Shown: positions 1 through 9,748, counted from the first letter of the stretch. The stretch is DNA of 64,000 nt from an uncultured Litoreibacter sp. (GCA_947504205.1 CANNGL010000002.1:840001-904000), one strand, 5' to 3'. Translations and numbers: made by a program. The notes: a model not told the origin generated them from the letters alone.

Positions 1-592
1 GGAATCGGCGATAGCGATAGGCCAAAAGCACCAAAACCACGCCGAGATAGATCAAAGCTTCGGCCTCCCAGACCTTCTGGACCATTACATTATGGATCAC
101 TGCCAGCAGGACTGCCGGGTAGGTCAGGATATGGAGCTTCTGCCAACCAGCAGCCCCAAGCTTTTTGATGGACCAGTCATTCGATGTCACCGCCAGTGGG
201 ATGAGAAGCACAAAGCCCACCATTCCAATCGTGATGTAGGGACGCTTGAGAATGTCCGCCCACATCTGGCCCCACAACAGCGACATATCCAGCACGACCC
301 AAACCAGCAGGTGGAGCAGGACATAGAAGAAGGTGATCAGCCCGAGTGGTCTGCGGAACTTGATCAGGTTTATCCGCATCAGGCGACAGAGTGGCGTGAT
401 ACATAGAGAAGCGATGAAGACCTGAAGTGCCAGCTCTCCCAGCTCGTGCTCTATCTCTTTGATTGGGTCGACACCCAGTTGCCCGGTCGCACCGGCATAA
501 AACAACGCGACAACCGGGATGACACTGATCAGATACAGCGGCCATTTCGGAATGCGCCGCACGGCACCGTTTATGGTGGATCGATCAATCAT
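1..592 (-). CDS. msrQ: MsrQ, heme-binding membrane subunit of the periplasmic Met-sulfoxide reductase (3' end cut off)
   Basis: Reading the minus strand from an ATG at 592 gives 197 codons without a stop up to the window edge, close to the usual MsrQ length of about 200, so only the last few residues are missing. The product is a multi-helix inner-membrane protein starting MIDRSTINGAVRR, with the family's histidines in segments such as LLHLLVWVV and KLHILTYPAVLLAVIHN. In the family MsrQ carries b heme and passes electrons from the quinone pool or flavin reductase to MsrP in the periplasm. It starts 4 nt after the stop of the GDCCVxC gene, so translation is probably coupled. It is the last gene of a four-gene msrP-merF-GDCCVxC-msrQ set; msrP and msrQ are usually neighbours. 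Confidence 0.9.
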   Translation of the reverse strand, partial: MIDRSTINGAVRRIPKWPLYLISVIPVVALFYAGATGQLGVDPIKEIEHELGELALQVFIASLCITPLCRLMRINLIKFRRPLGLITFFYVLLHLLVWVVLDMSLLWGQMWADILKRPYITIGMVGFVLLIPLAVTSNDWSIKKLGAAGWQKLHILTYPAVLLAVIHNVMVQKVWEAEALIYLGVVLVLLAYRYRRF

Positions 593-596
593 CTGG

Positions 597-815
597 TCAG
601 GCGCAGCACCCTTCTCCGGTTTGAACGGGTGGACAAGGTGTATTGCCATAAGAGCAGTAGACGCAACAATCGCCGGATTTTGGCCTCAGAACGGTTCCGC
701 AACCAGAACAATCATAGAAGAACTGGCAGGCATCGGTCGGCATCGTTTCGGTCTTTGAGTGACCGCAACTCGGGCATGTCAGCCGGGACTCTAGTTTTGC
801 CGCCGTGTCAGCCAT
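597..815 (-). CDS. GDCCVxC domain-containing cysteine-rich protein
   Basis: A 72-residue soluble protein with cysteines in CPSCG (near 16-19), the later YDCSGCG, and the hallmark GDCCVYCSYG followed by PCPP and a C-terminal GCCA. This matches the small family named for its GDCCVxC motif, some members of which are selenoproteins; here every position is cysteine and there is no in-frame TGA. The two early CxxC pairs look like a zinc-ribbon or metal site. The function is not established; members often sit beside merF-like genes, as here. Its 5' end overlaps the merF-like gene by 25 nt and its stop lies 4 nt before msrQ, so it belongs to the same transcript. A thiol or metal role tied to MsrPQ is inference only. 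Confidence 0.8.
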   Translation of the reverse strand: MADTAAKLESRLTCPSCGHSKTETMPTDACQFFYDCSGCGTVLRPKSGDCCVYCSYGNTPCPPVQTGEGCCA

Positions 816-1003
816 AGACCAAACCCTCCAAGCGCCAGAAAGAGAAGAAGAACCGGGATTAGAACAGCATCAGAATAGATCAAACCCGTCAAACCACCCA
901 GTCCGATTGCGCCGAGAACAATTGGGAGAACCGGTGTGAAGCAGCAGATTGCCGCGATCACCGTTCCAACAGCGCCAATCCGGAATAGTGTCTTGCCACC
1001 CAT
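791..1003 (-). CDS. merF: MerF-like small membrane transport protein
   Basis: Seventy residues with two membrane helices. The first contains the vicinal cysteine pair AICCFTPVLP typical of MerF/MerT-type mercury carriers. The second cysteine pair usual near the C terminus of MerF is absent, since the protein ends LTRRQN, so mercury transport is uncertain and a thiol or redox role is possible. The start is the ATG at 1003, which shares one base with the msrP stop (TGATG). A longer upstream reading frame would run inside msrP and is rejected. No merR, merA, merP or merT is visible nearby. The pairing with the GDCCVxC gene downstream supports a joint function. Confidence 0.72.
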   Translation of the reverse strand: MGGKTLFRIGAVGTVIAAICCFTPVLPIVLGAIGLGGLTGLIYSDAVLIPVLLLFLALGGFGLWLTRRQN

Positions 1004-1917
1004 CAGTAGTTCTTGCGCAGGTCCATACCTTCGTAAAGGCTCGCAACTTCTTCTTCGTAGCCGTTGAACATCAGCGTCGGGATGCGCTTGGCAAACAAAC
1101 CGCCACCCAAGCGTCGCTCCGAGGCCTGGCTCCAACGCGGGTGATCCACTTCCGGGTTCACATTACTATAGAAGCCATACTCACGCGCATTGATCATGTT
1201 CCAGCTTGTCTCCGGCTGCTTGTCGGTCAACTCGATCTTCACAATGCTCTTGATTGATTTGAAGCCGTATTTCCAAGGCACGACAAGACGCAGGGGCGCG
1301 CCGTTCTGATTGGGCATGTCTTTTCCATAGATGCCCGTGGCCACCAGCGTCAGCGGGTGCATCGCCTCATCAAGGCGCAGACCTTCGCGATAGGGCCACG
1401 GCACGGTATTCCAGTTCTGGCCGATCATTTCATCAGGTCGAACGAGTGTTTCGAAGTAGACGTATTTCGCTTCGGGCTTCACGCCGACCATGTCCAGAAG
1501 ATCCGCCAACTCGAACCCGTTCCACGGCACGACCATCGACCACGCTTCGACACAGCGGAAGCGGTAGATACGCTCTTCGATCGTCATCTCTTTCTTGAGA
1601 TCTTCAAACTCATAGGTGCCCGGCTTTTCAACCAGGCCGCCGATTTCAATCGGCCATGGGTTTGTGGTCAGCGCATGTGCGTTTTCAGCCGGGTCCGTCT
1701 TGCCGGTCCCGAACTCGTAGAAGTTGTTGTACGAGGTAATCTGCTCGAACGTATTTGGTTCTTCATCCGTTGAATACTGCGATGCCGCCAAGGCAGGGGA
1801 CATGATAGACCCCGCGCCCAATGCTGTTGCACCGGCCATGAAGGCCCGACGATTCAGAAAGGCAGTTTCCGGGGTGACATCACCCCATGTGAGATCGGAT
1901 TTGAAACGGTTGGCCAT
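1003..1917 (-). CDS. msrP: MsrP, molybdopterin catalytic subunit of the periplasmic Met-sulfoxide reductase
   Basis: The 304-residue protein begins with a twin-arginine signal (LNRRAFMAG near 22-30, then a hydrophobic stretch and a likely cleavage after SPALAA). The molybdenum-ligand cysteine is Cys122 in [13 protein letters not shown], and the fold motifs [16 protein letters not shown] and a C-terminal [12 protein letters not shown] are typical of MsrP (YedY). The enzyme reduces methionine sulfoxide in oxidised envelope proteins, using electrons from MsrQ. A GAGGA ribosome site precedes the ATG. It is the first gene of the msrP-merF-GDCCVxC-msrQ set. A perfect 12-bp palindrome lies 24-35 bp upstream of the start and could be an operator. 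Confidence 0.95.
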   Translation of the reverse strand: MANRFKSDLTWGDVTPETAFLNRRAFMAGATALGAGSIMSPALAASQYSTDEEPNTFEQITSYNNFYEFGTGKTDPAENAHALTTNPWPIEIGGLVEKPGTYEFEDLKKEMTIEERIYRFRCVEAWSMVVPWNGFELADLLDMVGVKPEAKYVYFETLVRPDEMIGQNWNTVPWPYREGLRLDEAMHPLTLVATGIYGKDMPNQNGAPLRLVVPWKYGFKSIKSIVKIELTDKQPETSWNMINAREYGFYSNVNPEVDHPRWSQASERRLGGGLFAKRIPTLMFNGYEEEVASLYEGMDLRKNY

Positions 1918-1940
1918 GAGTGTCCTCGCTTTTGCGCGTT

Positions 1941-1952
1941 CGTGCTAGCACG
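1941..1952. promoter_or_regulatory. Perfect 12-bp palindrome upstream of msrP, possible operator
   Basis: CGTGCTAGCACG is a gap-free palindrome between the MFS gene and msrP, 24 bp upstream of the msrP start. Its position fits a repressor or activator site, but no regulator gene is adjacent and I did not find a second copy. Confidence 0.3.
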
Positions 1953-2039
1953 TAATCGTTCCAAATCGGAAAACCAAAACGGCCCACCTCACGAAATCGT
2001 TCAAATCAAGTGAGCGATGATCGCAACCGCGACTAGTGC

Positions 2040-3221
2040 TCAGGTCTCTGGCTGGCCTGAATGAAAACGAGACCCGGCGAGCAAAAGCATGGCAGCGCCG
2101 GCCGCAACAGCAGATGCCACCAGAATGACCGTGTGGAAATCGTAGACCTGCGCGATGAAGCCCACAGCGGGGCCTGCAAGCAGCCCGCTGATCATAAGGG
2201 TATTCCAGTAGATCGCCGTTGCCTGCGCGGGGCGATCGGTTGCGAAGGATTGGATATAGCTGATGCCCAGGCTGGCATAGAACCCGTAATACAGGCCTTC
2301 GAGAGCGGCACCGAACACCATCTGCGGGAAGGAGGAAACCGACGCCAGAACAAGAATGGCGATCACCGCAAGCAGAGAGGTTGCAAACAACGACTGACGC
2401 AAACCGAAACGCGCAATCAGGAACGGAGTTGCGAAGATGGCGAAAACCTCGACGAAGGTCTTCACACTAAACGCAACGCCCGGGGCATAGCCGGGCAGCC
2501 CCACCTCGGTCACATAGAACAAGGGCAATGCGGTGAACGTCAGAGAATGGGCCGAGGACAGGCAGAAGATAAAGACGGCCGCCGCCCATAAGCCGGTTGT
2601 GGCCCGCCTTTGATCTGACAGCGGCATCGGCGTTGCTGTGGACTTGGCAGTGATATCTTTGGGCAAGACGCGCCACCACAGGCCCAGCCAGACAAGCGCA
2701 CCGATCAGACAGAACTTGAAAACCGCGCTCGGGCTGAGAAGGTCGGCAATAATAAAGGTAAGCGCAGGGCCCATCATCCATGCTGTTGAAGATGTTGCGC
2801 GCATATAGGCATTGAACCGGCTTCGATCCACGCCTTGCCGCTCGGCCAAAGCGCCGCCGAGACTGAACATTGTCGAGGTTGCGCTGGAGCTCAGTCCAAA
2901 CCCGACGATGCCGATCGTCAAAACAGTCCAGAGCGCGGGCGCGATCGAAAGCGCCAGCGTTGCGGTCAGGTAGCTTGCAGCAGCAATTCCGACGAGGGGA
3001 AAAACACGGCGGCCACTATCGATGCGCTTTGCAAGCTGCCGGTTAACAGTCACCGTCAATCCGACCAGAAGAACGGAGTAGACACTTATGATCCACGGCT
3101 CCTGTCCGAGGCCCGTGACCAGAAAGAACGCCATGAAAGGCACGATCATTGCGCTGCAAAGAACGCCTGAGAACAACAGCAACAGAAACGGGAAAAGCGA
3201 AGATATCGGATTGCTGGACAT
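2040..3221 (-). CDS. MFS transporter, sugar-efflux or drug type
   Basis: An integral membrane protein of about 393 residues with roughly twelve hydrophobic helices in two halves, starting FPFLLLLFSGVLCSAMIVPFM. The arrangement resembles SetA/sugar-efflux-like members of the major facilitator superfamily. The substrate cannot be told from sequence. I chose the ATG at 3221; an in-frame TTG twelve bases upstream is possible, and neither has a strong ribosome site. It is monocistronic, in the same direction as the msrP set and the oxygenase on its other side. No terminator is evident in the 120 bp after it. Confidence 0.8.
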   Translation of the reverse strand: MSSNPISSLFPFLLLLFSGVLCSAMIVPFMAFFLVTGLGQEPWIISVYSVLLVGLTVTVNRQLAKRIDSGRRVFPLVGIAAASYLTATLALSIAPALWTVLTIGIVGFGLSSSATSTMFSLGGALAERQGVDRSRFNAYMRATSSTAWMMGPALTFIIADLLSPSAVFKFCLIGALVWLGLWWRVLPKDITAKSTATPMPLSDQRRATTGLWAAAVFIFCLSSAHSLTFTALPLFYVTEVGLPGYAPGVAFSVKTFVEVFAIFATPFLIARFGLRQSLFATSLLAVIAILVLASVSSFPQMVFGAALEGLYYGFYASLGISYIQSFATDRPAQATAIYWNTLMISGLLAGPAVGFIAQVYDFHTVILVASAVAAGAAMLLLAGSRFHSGQPET

Positions 3222-3338
3222 CGTGGAGGCCAATCGAAGATTGCTGCGGCACCCTCACATAGTAATGGACCGGTCACAATCGCCTTGGTTCAATGATGCG
3301 GTATGATGCTTTCGAAGCTAGCCAGCGCCGCTACCTTG

Positions 3339-4118
3339 TCAGTTCAGACGACCGTAAAAGGTCAGTCTTGCACTTTCAGACAGTTCCACACCCGCCTCAG
3401 TATTATACGCCAGCACCGCGAGCATTCTGGTCGTGTCACTTTCGTTGGGCGACACGCGATGGATGGAGTTGCGTCCGCGGAACAAGACAAGTGTGCCGGG
3501 GTCCATCGACAAGACTTTCGGCTCTACCGCCCCATCCAACAGCGCTCTCACGCCGTCGTAGTTCATGTCACCCGCCTCGGCATCGCGGAGACCTTTGATA
3601 TATTCAAACCGGCTCCCGGCGTCAGGTTTCTGAATAAGGAGCGTGATGGCGAAGGACGAGTTGTCAAAATGCCATCCCAGTTCCTGACCTCGATTGGCAT
3701 AGTGAATGTTGATCGACGACAGCGGGTCTGCGTAAGGGTGTAATTCCGGCTGACCAGTTACACCTGACACAAACGCCCGAAAGGTCTGGTCGTCGTAGAG
3801 CGTGCGAAGCGGCGAGTCTGCGGCCACCAGATCATCACAGATGCACCCCTTCGACGAGACGACCTTGCGATTGGCCGGGTGATCATCCGGAAAGGTGGGA
3901 TCATGCGGTGTCAGATAAACCGAGTGTGTTTGCGTGCAAAAATACGCCTGATCCTGTCCTGCGCGACTTTCGCTCAAAACCGCGGCAAGCGCTGCCGGGC
4001 GAAGAAAGCCCTCAAGCACCAGAACGCCCGTGTCGTCTAAAGTAGAAAGACACGCTGCCCTAAAGGACGGGTCGGTGATCGGATGGGCGTCCAGATCTAT
4101 AATATCTTCGATAATCAT
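3339..4118 (-). CDS. 2-oxoglutarate/Fe(II)-dependent oxygenase, HalD/ArpA-like
   Basis: The 259-residue protein carries a complete iron-binding facial triad: His150 and Asp152 in LGWHFDNSSF and His220 in SIHRVSP, with Arg231 a likely 2-oxoglutarate ligand. It resembles the family that includes the amino-acid halogenases BesD/HalD, but those have Gly in place of the Asp, so this protein should hydroxylate rather than halogenate. The substrate is unknown; a free amino acid is a reasonable guess from relatives. It stands alone between the MFS gene and the glutamate-synthase-domain gene, on the same strand. Confidence 0.7.
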   Translation of the reverse strand: MIIEDIIDLDAHPITDPSFRAACLSTLDDTGVLVLEGFLRPAALAAVLSESRAGQDQAYFCTQTHSVYLTPHDPTFPDDHPANRKVVSSKGCICDDLVAADSPLRTLYDDQTFRAFVSGVTGQPELHPYADPLSSINIHYANRGQELGWHFDNSSFAITLLIQKPDAGSRFEYIKGLRDAEAGDMNYDGVRALLDGAVEPKVLSMDPGTLVLFRGRNSIHRVSPNESDTTRMLAVLAYNTEAGVELSESARLTFYGRLN

Positions 4119-4212
4119 TTTGGTGATCCGCGCCGTTGTCGTGTGTCTGGTACAGGTATTACCGCCAGTCGCTCAGTTTCAAGGTGATCTATTTGCGGCG
4201 ATGTGGGTGCTC

Positions 4213-5691
4213 TCAAGCCGGGTAAAGCTGGTCGAGCCCCACAGACCGCCCATTGTCCTGCATGATCCGCACATGTTCGCGGCGCAGCAGGCGCGGCTCG
4301 GCGACCCCGACAGAATGCGAGATCGTCTCGACCTCCTTCACGATGTTCTTCGCGTATTTTGCGACCTTCTTATACTTGTCCTCGGGGACAAGACCCTGCT
4401 GGAACCGCGGATTATGCGTCGTGATCCCGGTCGGGCAAGTGTTCTTGTTGCATTTCATCGCCTGGATACAGCCGAGAGAGAACATGAACCCGCGAGCTGA
4501 AGTAACAAAGTCAGCCCCAGCGGCCAACGCCCACGCCACATCGCCCGGCACCATCAGCTTGCCCGATGCGATCAGACGAATTCGTTCTTTCAAACCGTAT
4601 TCACGCAACAGCGCGGCCAGCTCAGGCAGGGCTTCGCGGATCGACATGCCAACCAGATCCATCAGCGGCAGGGGGGATGCGCCCGTCCCGCCTTCGCCCC
4701 CGTCGATGGTGATAAAGTCCGGCGCAGATTGTGGTCCGCGCTTGTTGATCTCCTCGAAAAGCGGCCGAAATGCATCGGGTGTTCCCATCACCGTTTTGAT
4801 GCCGACGGGCTTGCCTGTGACCTCCTTGATATGGGCGAGCAATGTCAGCAAGTCGCCGAAATTATCCACTTCCAGATGCCGGTTCGGAGAGATCGAGTCC
4901 TGACCCTGCGCAATGCCGCGTATCTCGGCGATCTCGGCGGTGATCTTTGCGCCCGGAAGAATGCCGCCCTTGCCCGGCTTCGCCCCCTGCGCCAGTTTCA
5001 ACTCGAACATCTTGACCTGTTCGTGGGCTGCAATGGCGCGCAACTTATTGTCGTCCAGCTTTCCGTCTTCTGTTCTGACACCGTACTTGGCCGTCCCGAT
5101 CTGAAAGACGATGTCTGCGCCGCCTTCCAGATGATAGGGGCTCAAACCACCCTCGCCCGTGTTCATCCAGACGCCAGCCTCCTTGCACCCACGACTAAGG
5201 GCCTGCACGGCGGGTTTGGAAATCGCGCCGAAGCTCATTCCTGACAAATTGAAGAAAGACTGGGCGGTAAAGGGTTGGGGGGCACCGGGCCCGATGACCA
5301 TAGGTGCGGCTGTTGCAAACTGGTTGTCCAACGGTGGAAAGGCGGAATTCACGAAGATTGGTGTCCCGACAACATTCAGATTCCGGGTCGAGCCAAAGGC
5401 AACGGTGTTGCCCGCATCGGTGCTTGCCCGCTTCACCCAATCGCGTTGGGCCCGGTTGAACGGCAACTCTTCACGATCCATCGCGAAAAAATATTGCCGG
5501 AAAAACTCGCCCAATTCGGTGAACAGATGGCGAAACCGCCCGATGACGGGATAGTTGCGCCGGATCGCATCCTCATGCTGCGAGCGATCAATGACGAAGA
5601 AGATCAACGCCACGAGGACCAGGATCCCCAGAACCAGTATGAACGAGAACGCCATCACCTGAATGGCCCAGCCTGCCCAATCGTACATCAT
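4213..5691 (-). CDS. Membrane-anchored FMN-binding glutamate synthase domain protein
   Basis: About 492 residues. An N-terminal transmembrane helix (roughly residues 8-35) is followed by a glutamate-synthase large-subunit FMN barrel with FNLSGMSFGAISKPAV, IDGGEGGTGASP and the iron-sulfur cysteine segment CIQAMKCNKNTCPTGI. The amidotransferase domain and the small subunit of real glutamate synthase are missing. Such stand-alone barrels are widespread and their reaction is not settled. The start is the ATG at 5691, with GGAG five bases upstream; an in-frame GTG at 5703 is less likely because it overlaps that site. Single gene, with a 281-bp gap to the divergent fasciclin gene. Confidence 0.85.
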   Translation of the reverse strand: MMYDWAGWAIQVMAFSFILVLGILVLVALIFFVIDRSQHEDAIRRNYPVIGRFRHLFTELGEFFRQYFFAMDREELPFNRAQRDWVKRASTDAGNTVAFGSTRNLNVVGTPIFVNSAFPPLDNQFATAAPMVIGPGAPQPFTAQSFFNLSGMSFGAISKPAVQALSRGCKEAGVWMNTGEGGLSPYHLEGGADIVFQIGTAKYGVRTEDGKLDDNKLRAIAAHEQVKMFELKLAQGAKPGKGGILPGAKITAEIAEIRGIAQGQDSISPNRHLEVDNFGDLLTLLAHIKEVTGKPVGIKTVMGTPDAFRPLFEEINKRGPQSAPDFITIDGGEGGTGASPLPLMDLVGMSIREALPELAALLREYGLKERIRLIASGKLMVPGDVAWALAAGADFVTSARGFMFSLGCIQAMKCNKNTCPTGITTHNPRFQQGLVPEDKYKKVAKYAKNIVKEVETISHSVGVAEPRLLRREHVRIMQDNGRSVGLDQLYPA

Positions 5692-5972
5692 GTCTGCTCC
5701 CACCTAAGTTGCCTCCTTACTTCCCCAACGCCGTTCAGGATGTAAAGAAAAAGCACCTGACGCCCCCCGATTTTCAACGTTTGAGATAACGAAAAATAAA
5801 TGATTTGTTAGTTGAAATCCCAGAGCAAGAGCGGCTTAGTCTGCCACCCGATTTCGTCAATGCGACGGACCGGAGCGCTGGCAAGATTTCGCGAATTGTT
5901 TTGTTGTTCGATGACCCCATTTCTGAACCACGGCGCATAAGCGTCATCGTTTAAATCTGAGGAGAGACCAAC

Positions 5973-6455
5973 ATGTTTCGCAAGACCATCTTCGCCTTTG
6001 GCACCATGGCCGCTCTGGCCGCTCCCGCTTACGCAGGCTCATACGGCAAAGACATTGTCGACACCGCCAAAAACGCAGGCAGCTTTGAAACCCTTCTGAC
6101 CGCAGCAACCGCGGCAGGTCTGGTCGATACGCTGAAAGGTGACGGGCCATTTACAGTATTCGCACCGACCGACGAGGCCTTCGCAGCCTTGCCTGAAGGC
6201 ACGGTGGAGGACCTTCTGAAACCGGAAAACAAGGAGCAGCTCGCCTCGATCCTGACCTATCACGTGATCCCCGGTGAAGTGATGTCGAGCGATTTGAAAG
6301 ACGATATGACGGCCGAAACCGTGCAGGGCGAGGAGATCACCATTGATCTCGACAATGGCCCGATGGTGAATGACGCAAATATCGTGACAGCCGACGTGGA
6401 CGCCTCCAACGGCGTGATCCATGTGATCGACAAAGTGATCATGCCAGCAGGCTAA
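5973..6455 (+). CDS. Secreted fasciclin (FAS1) domain protein
   Basis: A 160-residue protein with a signal peptide ending in APAYA (about residue 21), then one FAS1 domain. The H1 motif is [17 protein letters not shown] and the later YHVIPG and [10 protein letters not shown] segments are present. FAS1 proteins act in adhesion at the cell surface or in the periplasm. AGGAGAG lies just upstream of the ATG. The gene is alone and is followed by a clear hairpin terminator. Confidence 0.92.
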   Translation: MFRKTIFAFGTMAALAAPAYAGSYGKDIVDTAKNAGSFETLLTAATAAGLVDTLKGDGPFTVFAPTDEAFAALPEGTVEDLLKPENKEQLASILTYHVIPGEVMSSDLKDDMTAETVQGEEITIDLDNGPMVNDANIVTADVDASNGVIHVIDKVIMPAG

Positions 6456-6478
6456 GCCCTGCACTTCAGTGAAACTTA

Positions 6479-6506
6479 AACGGGGTAGCGAAAGCTGCCC
6501 CGTTTT
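6479..6506 (+). terminator. Rho-independent terminator after the fasciclin gene
   Basis: The stem CGGGGTAGC / GCTGCCCCG with a GAAA loop is followed by TTTT, 23 nt after the stop codon. Confidence 0.85.
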
Positions 6507-6613
6507 CCGTTGTGGATCGGGCTTCACGTGCCCCTCACTCAATATCTCCTTAACAAATCACTAATTTCGCCGTACTGTCCGCCCAGCCGCAAAATGCTCT
6601 TCAGAAAGTATCA

Positions 6614-7075
6614 GTGGAAACGAGTGGCCGTCGCATGACCAGGTTTTTCCCAGAGGACACAGCTTTCAAAACACCTGCTCCGTTCCCGGAGGAGGAGTAT
6701 GAAGACGACCCCATGTCTTATGAAAAACCAAGCCGGTCGCCAGAGGCCGCTGAGGCGCTCTCGCAAAAGCGCGCGCGGTTGATGTCGATCCTCAGACAAA
6801 CAGGTCGGGTTGAAGCGCCTGCTCCGCAACCCAAGCCAGTTCAGGTTCCTGCGGCACGGAGGACCAATGCGCCTGCCCAACCAGTGGTTCTGGCCCAGTT
6901 CTGGGAAGACGGGCCGGATGAATTCACGTTCGACTATGCGCACAAACCTATCCCCAAGGCAGCCGCGGGCTCTGATCTGAGCGTGCTGCAGGCAGAACAG
7001 GGAATTGTGCAACTGGAAGATGGCACATTGCTGGTGAAATCCGGAAAGACGTTCGCCGTATCGCGACCTCGATAG
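6614..7075 (+). CDS. Conserved hypothetical protein of unknown function
   Basis: A 153-residue acidic, proline-rich soluble protein without signal or membrane segment. The first two thirds look disordered, and the last 35 residues form a compact hydrophobic stretch (LQAEQGIVQLEDGTLLVKSG). The GTG at 6614 gives the longest frame; the ATG at 6635 (MTRFFPEDTA) is an equally good start, with GGAAACGAG upstream. I do not recognise a domain. The gene is followed by a terminator shared with the convergent clpB. Confidence 0.6.
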   Translation: METSGRRMTRFFPEDTAFKTPAPFPEEEYEDDPMSYEKPSRSPEAAEALSQKRARLMSILRQTGRVEAPAPQPKPVQVPAARRTNAPAQPVVLAQFWEDGPDEFTFDYAHKPIPKAAAGSDLSVLQAEQGIVQLEDGTLLVKSGKTFAVSRPR

Positions 7076-7085
7076 TCATAGATAG

Positions 7086-7119
7086 AAAAAGCCCGCGAGA
7101 ATGATCTGCGCGGGCTTTT
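7086..7119. terminator. Bidirectional terminator between the hypothetical gene and clpB
   Basis: GCCCGCG and CGCGGGC form a seven-pair stem around an 11-nt loop, flanked by AAAAA on the left and TTTT on the right, so it can end transcription from both sides. Confidence 0.85.
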
Positions 7120-7132
7120 CAGTCTTATTGGA

Positions 7133-9748
7133 TTAGTGAACTACGGCATCCTCAGGCGGTTGCCTGTTTGACGCCGAGACACGGTCGCCGACCAATAGTC
7201 CGTCAGCGCCAGCGCTCACCTCAACAGTTGCGCCATCCATCACCTCTCCGGCGAGGATCATCTCGGCCAGAGGATCCTGCAAGGCCCTCTGAATGGCGCG
7301 CTTCAATGGACGCGCACCGAAGACAGGATCATAGCCTTCATCCGCCAGCCACTTCAGTGCGCCTTCGTCCAGATCAAGCGTGATCTTGCGGTGAGCCAGA
7401 CGTTTGGTCAGGCGCCGCAATTGAATGTCGACGATACCGGCCATATCCTCGCGTGCCAGACGATCAAAGATTATCGTCTCGTCCAGACGGTTGAGGAATT
7501 CGGGTCGGAAGTGCGCCCGCACGGCATCCATAACGTCGCGTTTTGCATCGGACGCATCTGCGCCGTCCGGCAACTGGCTCAGGGATTGCGCCCCAAGGTT
7601 TGACGTCAGAACAATCAGCGTTTGCTTGAAGTCGACCGTCCGGCCCTGACCGTCGGTCAGAACACCATCATCGAGCACCTGCAGCAGCACGTTGAAGACA
7701 TCCGGATGCGCCTTCTCGACCTCGTCGAACAGCACGACCTGATATGGGCGCCGCCGCACAGCTTCGGTCAGAACACCACCTTCGTCATACCCGACATAGC
7801 CCGGAGGGGCGCCGATCAGACGGGCGACCGCGTGCTTCTCCATGAACTCCGACATGTCGATACGCACCATGGCGCTGTCATCGTCAAAGAGGAATTCAGC
7901 CACAGCCTTGGTCAGTTCTGTTTTACCCACGCCGGTTGGCCCGAGGAACAGAAACGAGCCCAGCGGACGGTTTTCATCATTGAGGCCAGCCCTTGCACGA
8001 CGCACGGCGTTGGCCACTGACTTGACCGCCAGGTTTTGCCCGATGACCCGTCGGCCAATCTCTTCTTCCATCCGCAGCAGCTTTTCGCGCTCGCCTTCGA
8101 GCATCTTTGAGGTCGGAATCCCCGTCCAACGCTCAACCACGCTTGCGATCTGCTCAGGACGCACGGCTTCGGCGACCATGATGTCGTTTTCCGATGCCTC
8201 GGCGTCCGCCAGCTTTTTCTCAAGCTCGGGGATCACGCCGTAAGACAGCTCTCCCGCCTTGGCCAGATTGCCCTCTCGTTTCGCGATATCCAGTTCGGCC
8301 CGCGCTTTGTCGAGCTTCTCCTTCAGGTCGCGTGCACCTTCGAGTTTATCGCGCTCGGATTGCCACTTCGCCGTCATCTCCGAGGATTTCTCCTGCAGAT
8401 CACCAAGCTCCTTTTGGAGTGTTTTGAGCCGATCCGCTGAAGCCGCGTCGTCTTCCTTTTCAAGCGCTGCCGCTTCGATCTGAAGTTGCAGGATCTGGCG
8501 ATCCAACGCGTCGAGCTCTTCCGGCTTGCTGTCGACCTCCATCCGAAGACGTGAGGCCGCCTCGTCCATCAGGTCGATGGCTTTGTCCGGCAGGAAACGG
8601 TCAGTGATATAACGGTGGCTCAGTTGCGCAGCCGCGACCAGGGCACTGTCGGAAATCCGCACGCCGTGATGCAACTCATACTTCTCCTTGATGCCCCGCA
8701 GGATCGATACCGTATCTTCCTCGGTCGGCTCCGCGATCATCACAGGCTGGAAACGCCGCGCCAAGGCCGCGTCTTTTTCCACATGCTTGCGATACTCATC
8801 CAACGTGGTCGCACCGACACAATGCAGTTCACCCCGGGCGAGCGCCGGTTTCAGAAGGTTTGATGCATCCATCGCACCTTCGGATTTGCCGGCACCCACA
8901 AGTGTATGCATCTCATCGATGAACAGAATGATCTCGCCTGCCGCTTCCGTCACCTCCGTCAGGATGGCCTTCAGGCGTTCTTCAAACTCGCCGCGATATT
9001 TTGCACCCGCAATCAATGCGCCCATGTCCAAGGCCATGAGCTTTTTGTTGCGCAGGCTCTCTGGCACATCGCCATTGACGATCCGCAATGCCAAACCTTC
9101 GGCAATTGCGGTTTTACCAACGCCCGGCTCCCCGATAAGGACCGGGTTGTTCTTGGTTCGGCGGCTCAGCACCTGCATGGCCCGACGAATTTCCTCATCA
9201 CGGCCAATGATGGGGTCAATCTTGCCCTGCTCCGCGGCTTCGGTCAGGTCGCGCGCATATTTTTTCAGCGCGTCGTAACCGTCCTCAGCAGAGGCGCTGT
9301 CGGCCGTCCGGCCCTTGCGAATGTCGTTGATCGCGCCATTCAAATTCTGTGCGGAAACCGCGCCGGCGTCCAGCGCGTCCTTCGCCTTTGAACGCACCAT
9401 CGCCAAAGCGGTCAGGATGCGCTCAACCGGCACAAAGCTGTCACCTGCTTTTTTGGCAATTTTCTCGGCTTCGTCCAGAACGCGCGAGGTTTGCTGATCC
9501 AGATAGACCTGTCCTGCGTCGCCGGTAACTTTCGGCAGCTTTCCAAGCGCTGCATCGAGCGCGTCGCGTACCCGAGTGGATGACCCGCCCGAGCGGTCAA
9601 TCAAATTGCTGGCGAGGCCCTGGTCATCATCCATCAGCGCTTTGAGCAAATGTAATGGTGTCAGGCTCTGATGAGTTTCGCGCATTGCGATGGTCTGTGC
9701 AGCCTGAATGAAGCCACGCGACCGTTCGGTGAATTTCTCCAAATTCAT
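7133..9748 (-). CDS. clpB: ClpB, ATP-dependent disaggregase
   Basis: A full-length 871-residue Hsp104-type chaperone: N-domain (1 to about 145), first AAA domain with Walker A GEPGVGKT near 206, coiled-coil middle domain (about 400-520), second AAA domain with Walker A GPTGVGKT near 605, and the C-terminal [12 protein letters not shown]. With DnaK it rescues aggregated cytosolic proteins after heat stress. Alternating lysine/glutamate-rich repeats in the middle domain match ClpB rather than ClpA or ClpC. GAAAGG precedes the ATG. I looked for an RpoH promoter in the upstream 230 bp and found no convincing match. Confidence 0.98.
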   Translation of the reverse strand: MNLEKFTERSRGFIQAAQTIAMRETHQSLTPLHLLKALMDDDQGLASNLIDRSGGSSTRVRDALDAALGKLPKVTGDAGQVYLDQQTSRVLDEAEKIAKKAGDSFVPVERILTALAMVRSKAKDALDAGAVSAQNLNGAINDIRKGRTADSASAEDGYDALKKYARDLTEAAEQGKIDPIIGRDEEIRRAMQVLSRRTKNNPVLIGEPGVGKTAIAEGLALRIVNGDVPESLRNKKLMALDMGALIAGAKYRGEFEERLKAILTEVTEAAGEIILFIDEMHTLVGAGKSEGAMDASNLLKPALARGELHCVGATTLDEYRKHVEKDAALARRFQPVMIAEPTEEDTVSILRGIKEKYELHHGVRISDSALVAAAQLSHRYITDRFLPDKAIDLMDEAASRLRMEVDSKPEELDALDRQILQLQIEAAALEKEDDAASADRLKTLQKELGDLQEKSSEMTAKWQSERDKLEGARDLKEKLDKARAELDIAKREGNLAKAGELSYGVIPELEKKLADAEASENDIMVAEAVRPEQIASVVERWTGIPTSKMLEGEREKLLRMEEEIGRRVIGQNLAVKSVANAVRRARAGLNDENRPLGSFLFLGPTGVGKTELTKAVAEFLFDDDSAMVRIDMSEFMEKHAVARLIGAPPGYVGYDEGGVLTEAVRRRPYQVVLFDEVEKAHPDVFNVLLQVLDDGVLTDGQGRTVDFKQTLIVLTSNLGAQSLSQLPDGADASDAKRDVMDAVRAHFRPEFLNRLDETIIFDRLAREDMAGIVDIQLRRLTKRLAHRKITLDLDEGALKWLADEGYDPVFGARPLKRAIQRALQDPLAEMILAGEVMDGATVEVSAGADGLLVGDRVSASNRQPPEDAVVH

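Noticed and set aside
597-815. Possible selenocysteine use in the GDCCVxC protein
   Set aside because: All motif positions are encoded by Cys codons and there is no in-frame TGA before the stop.
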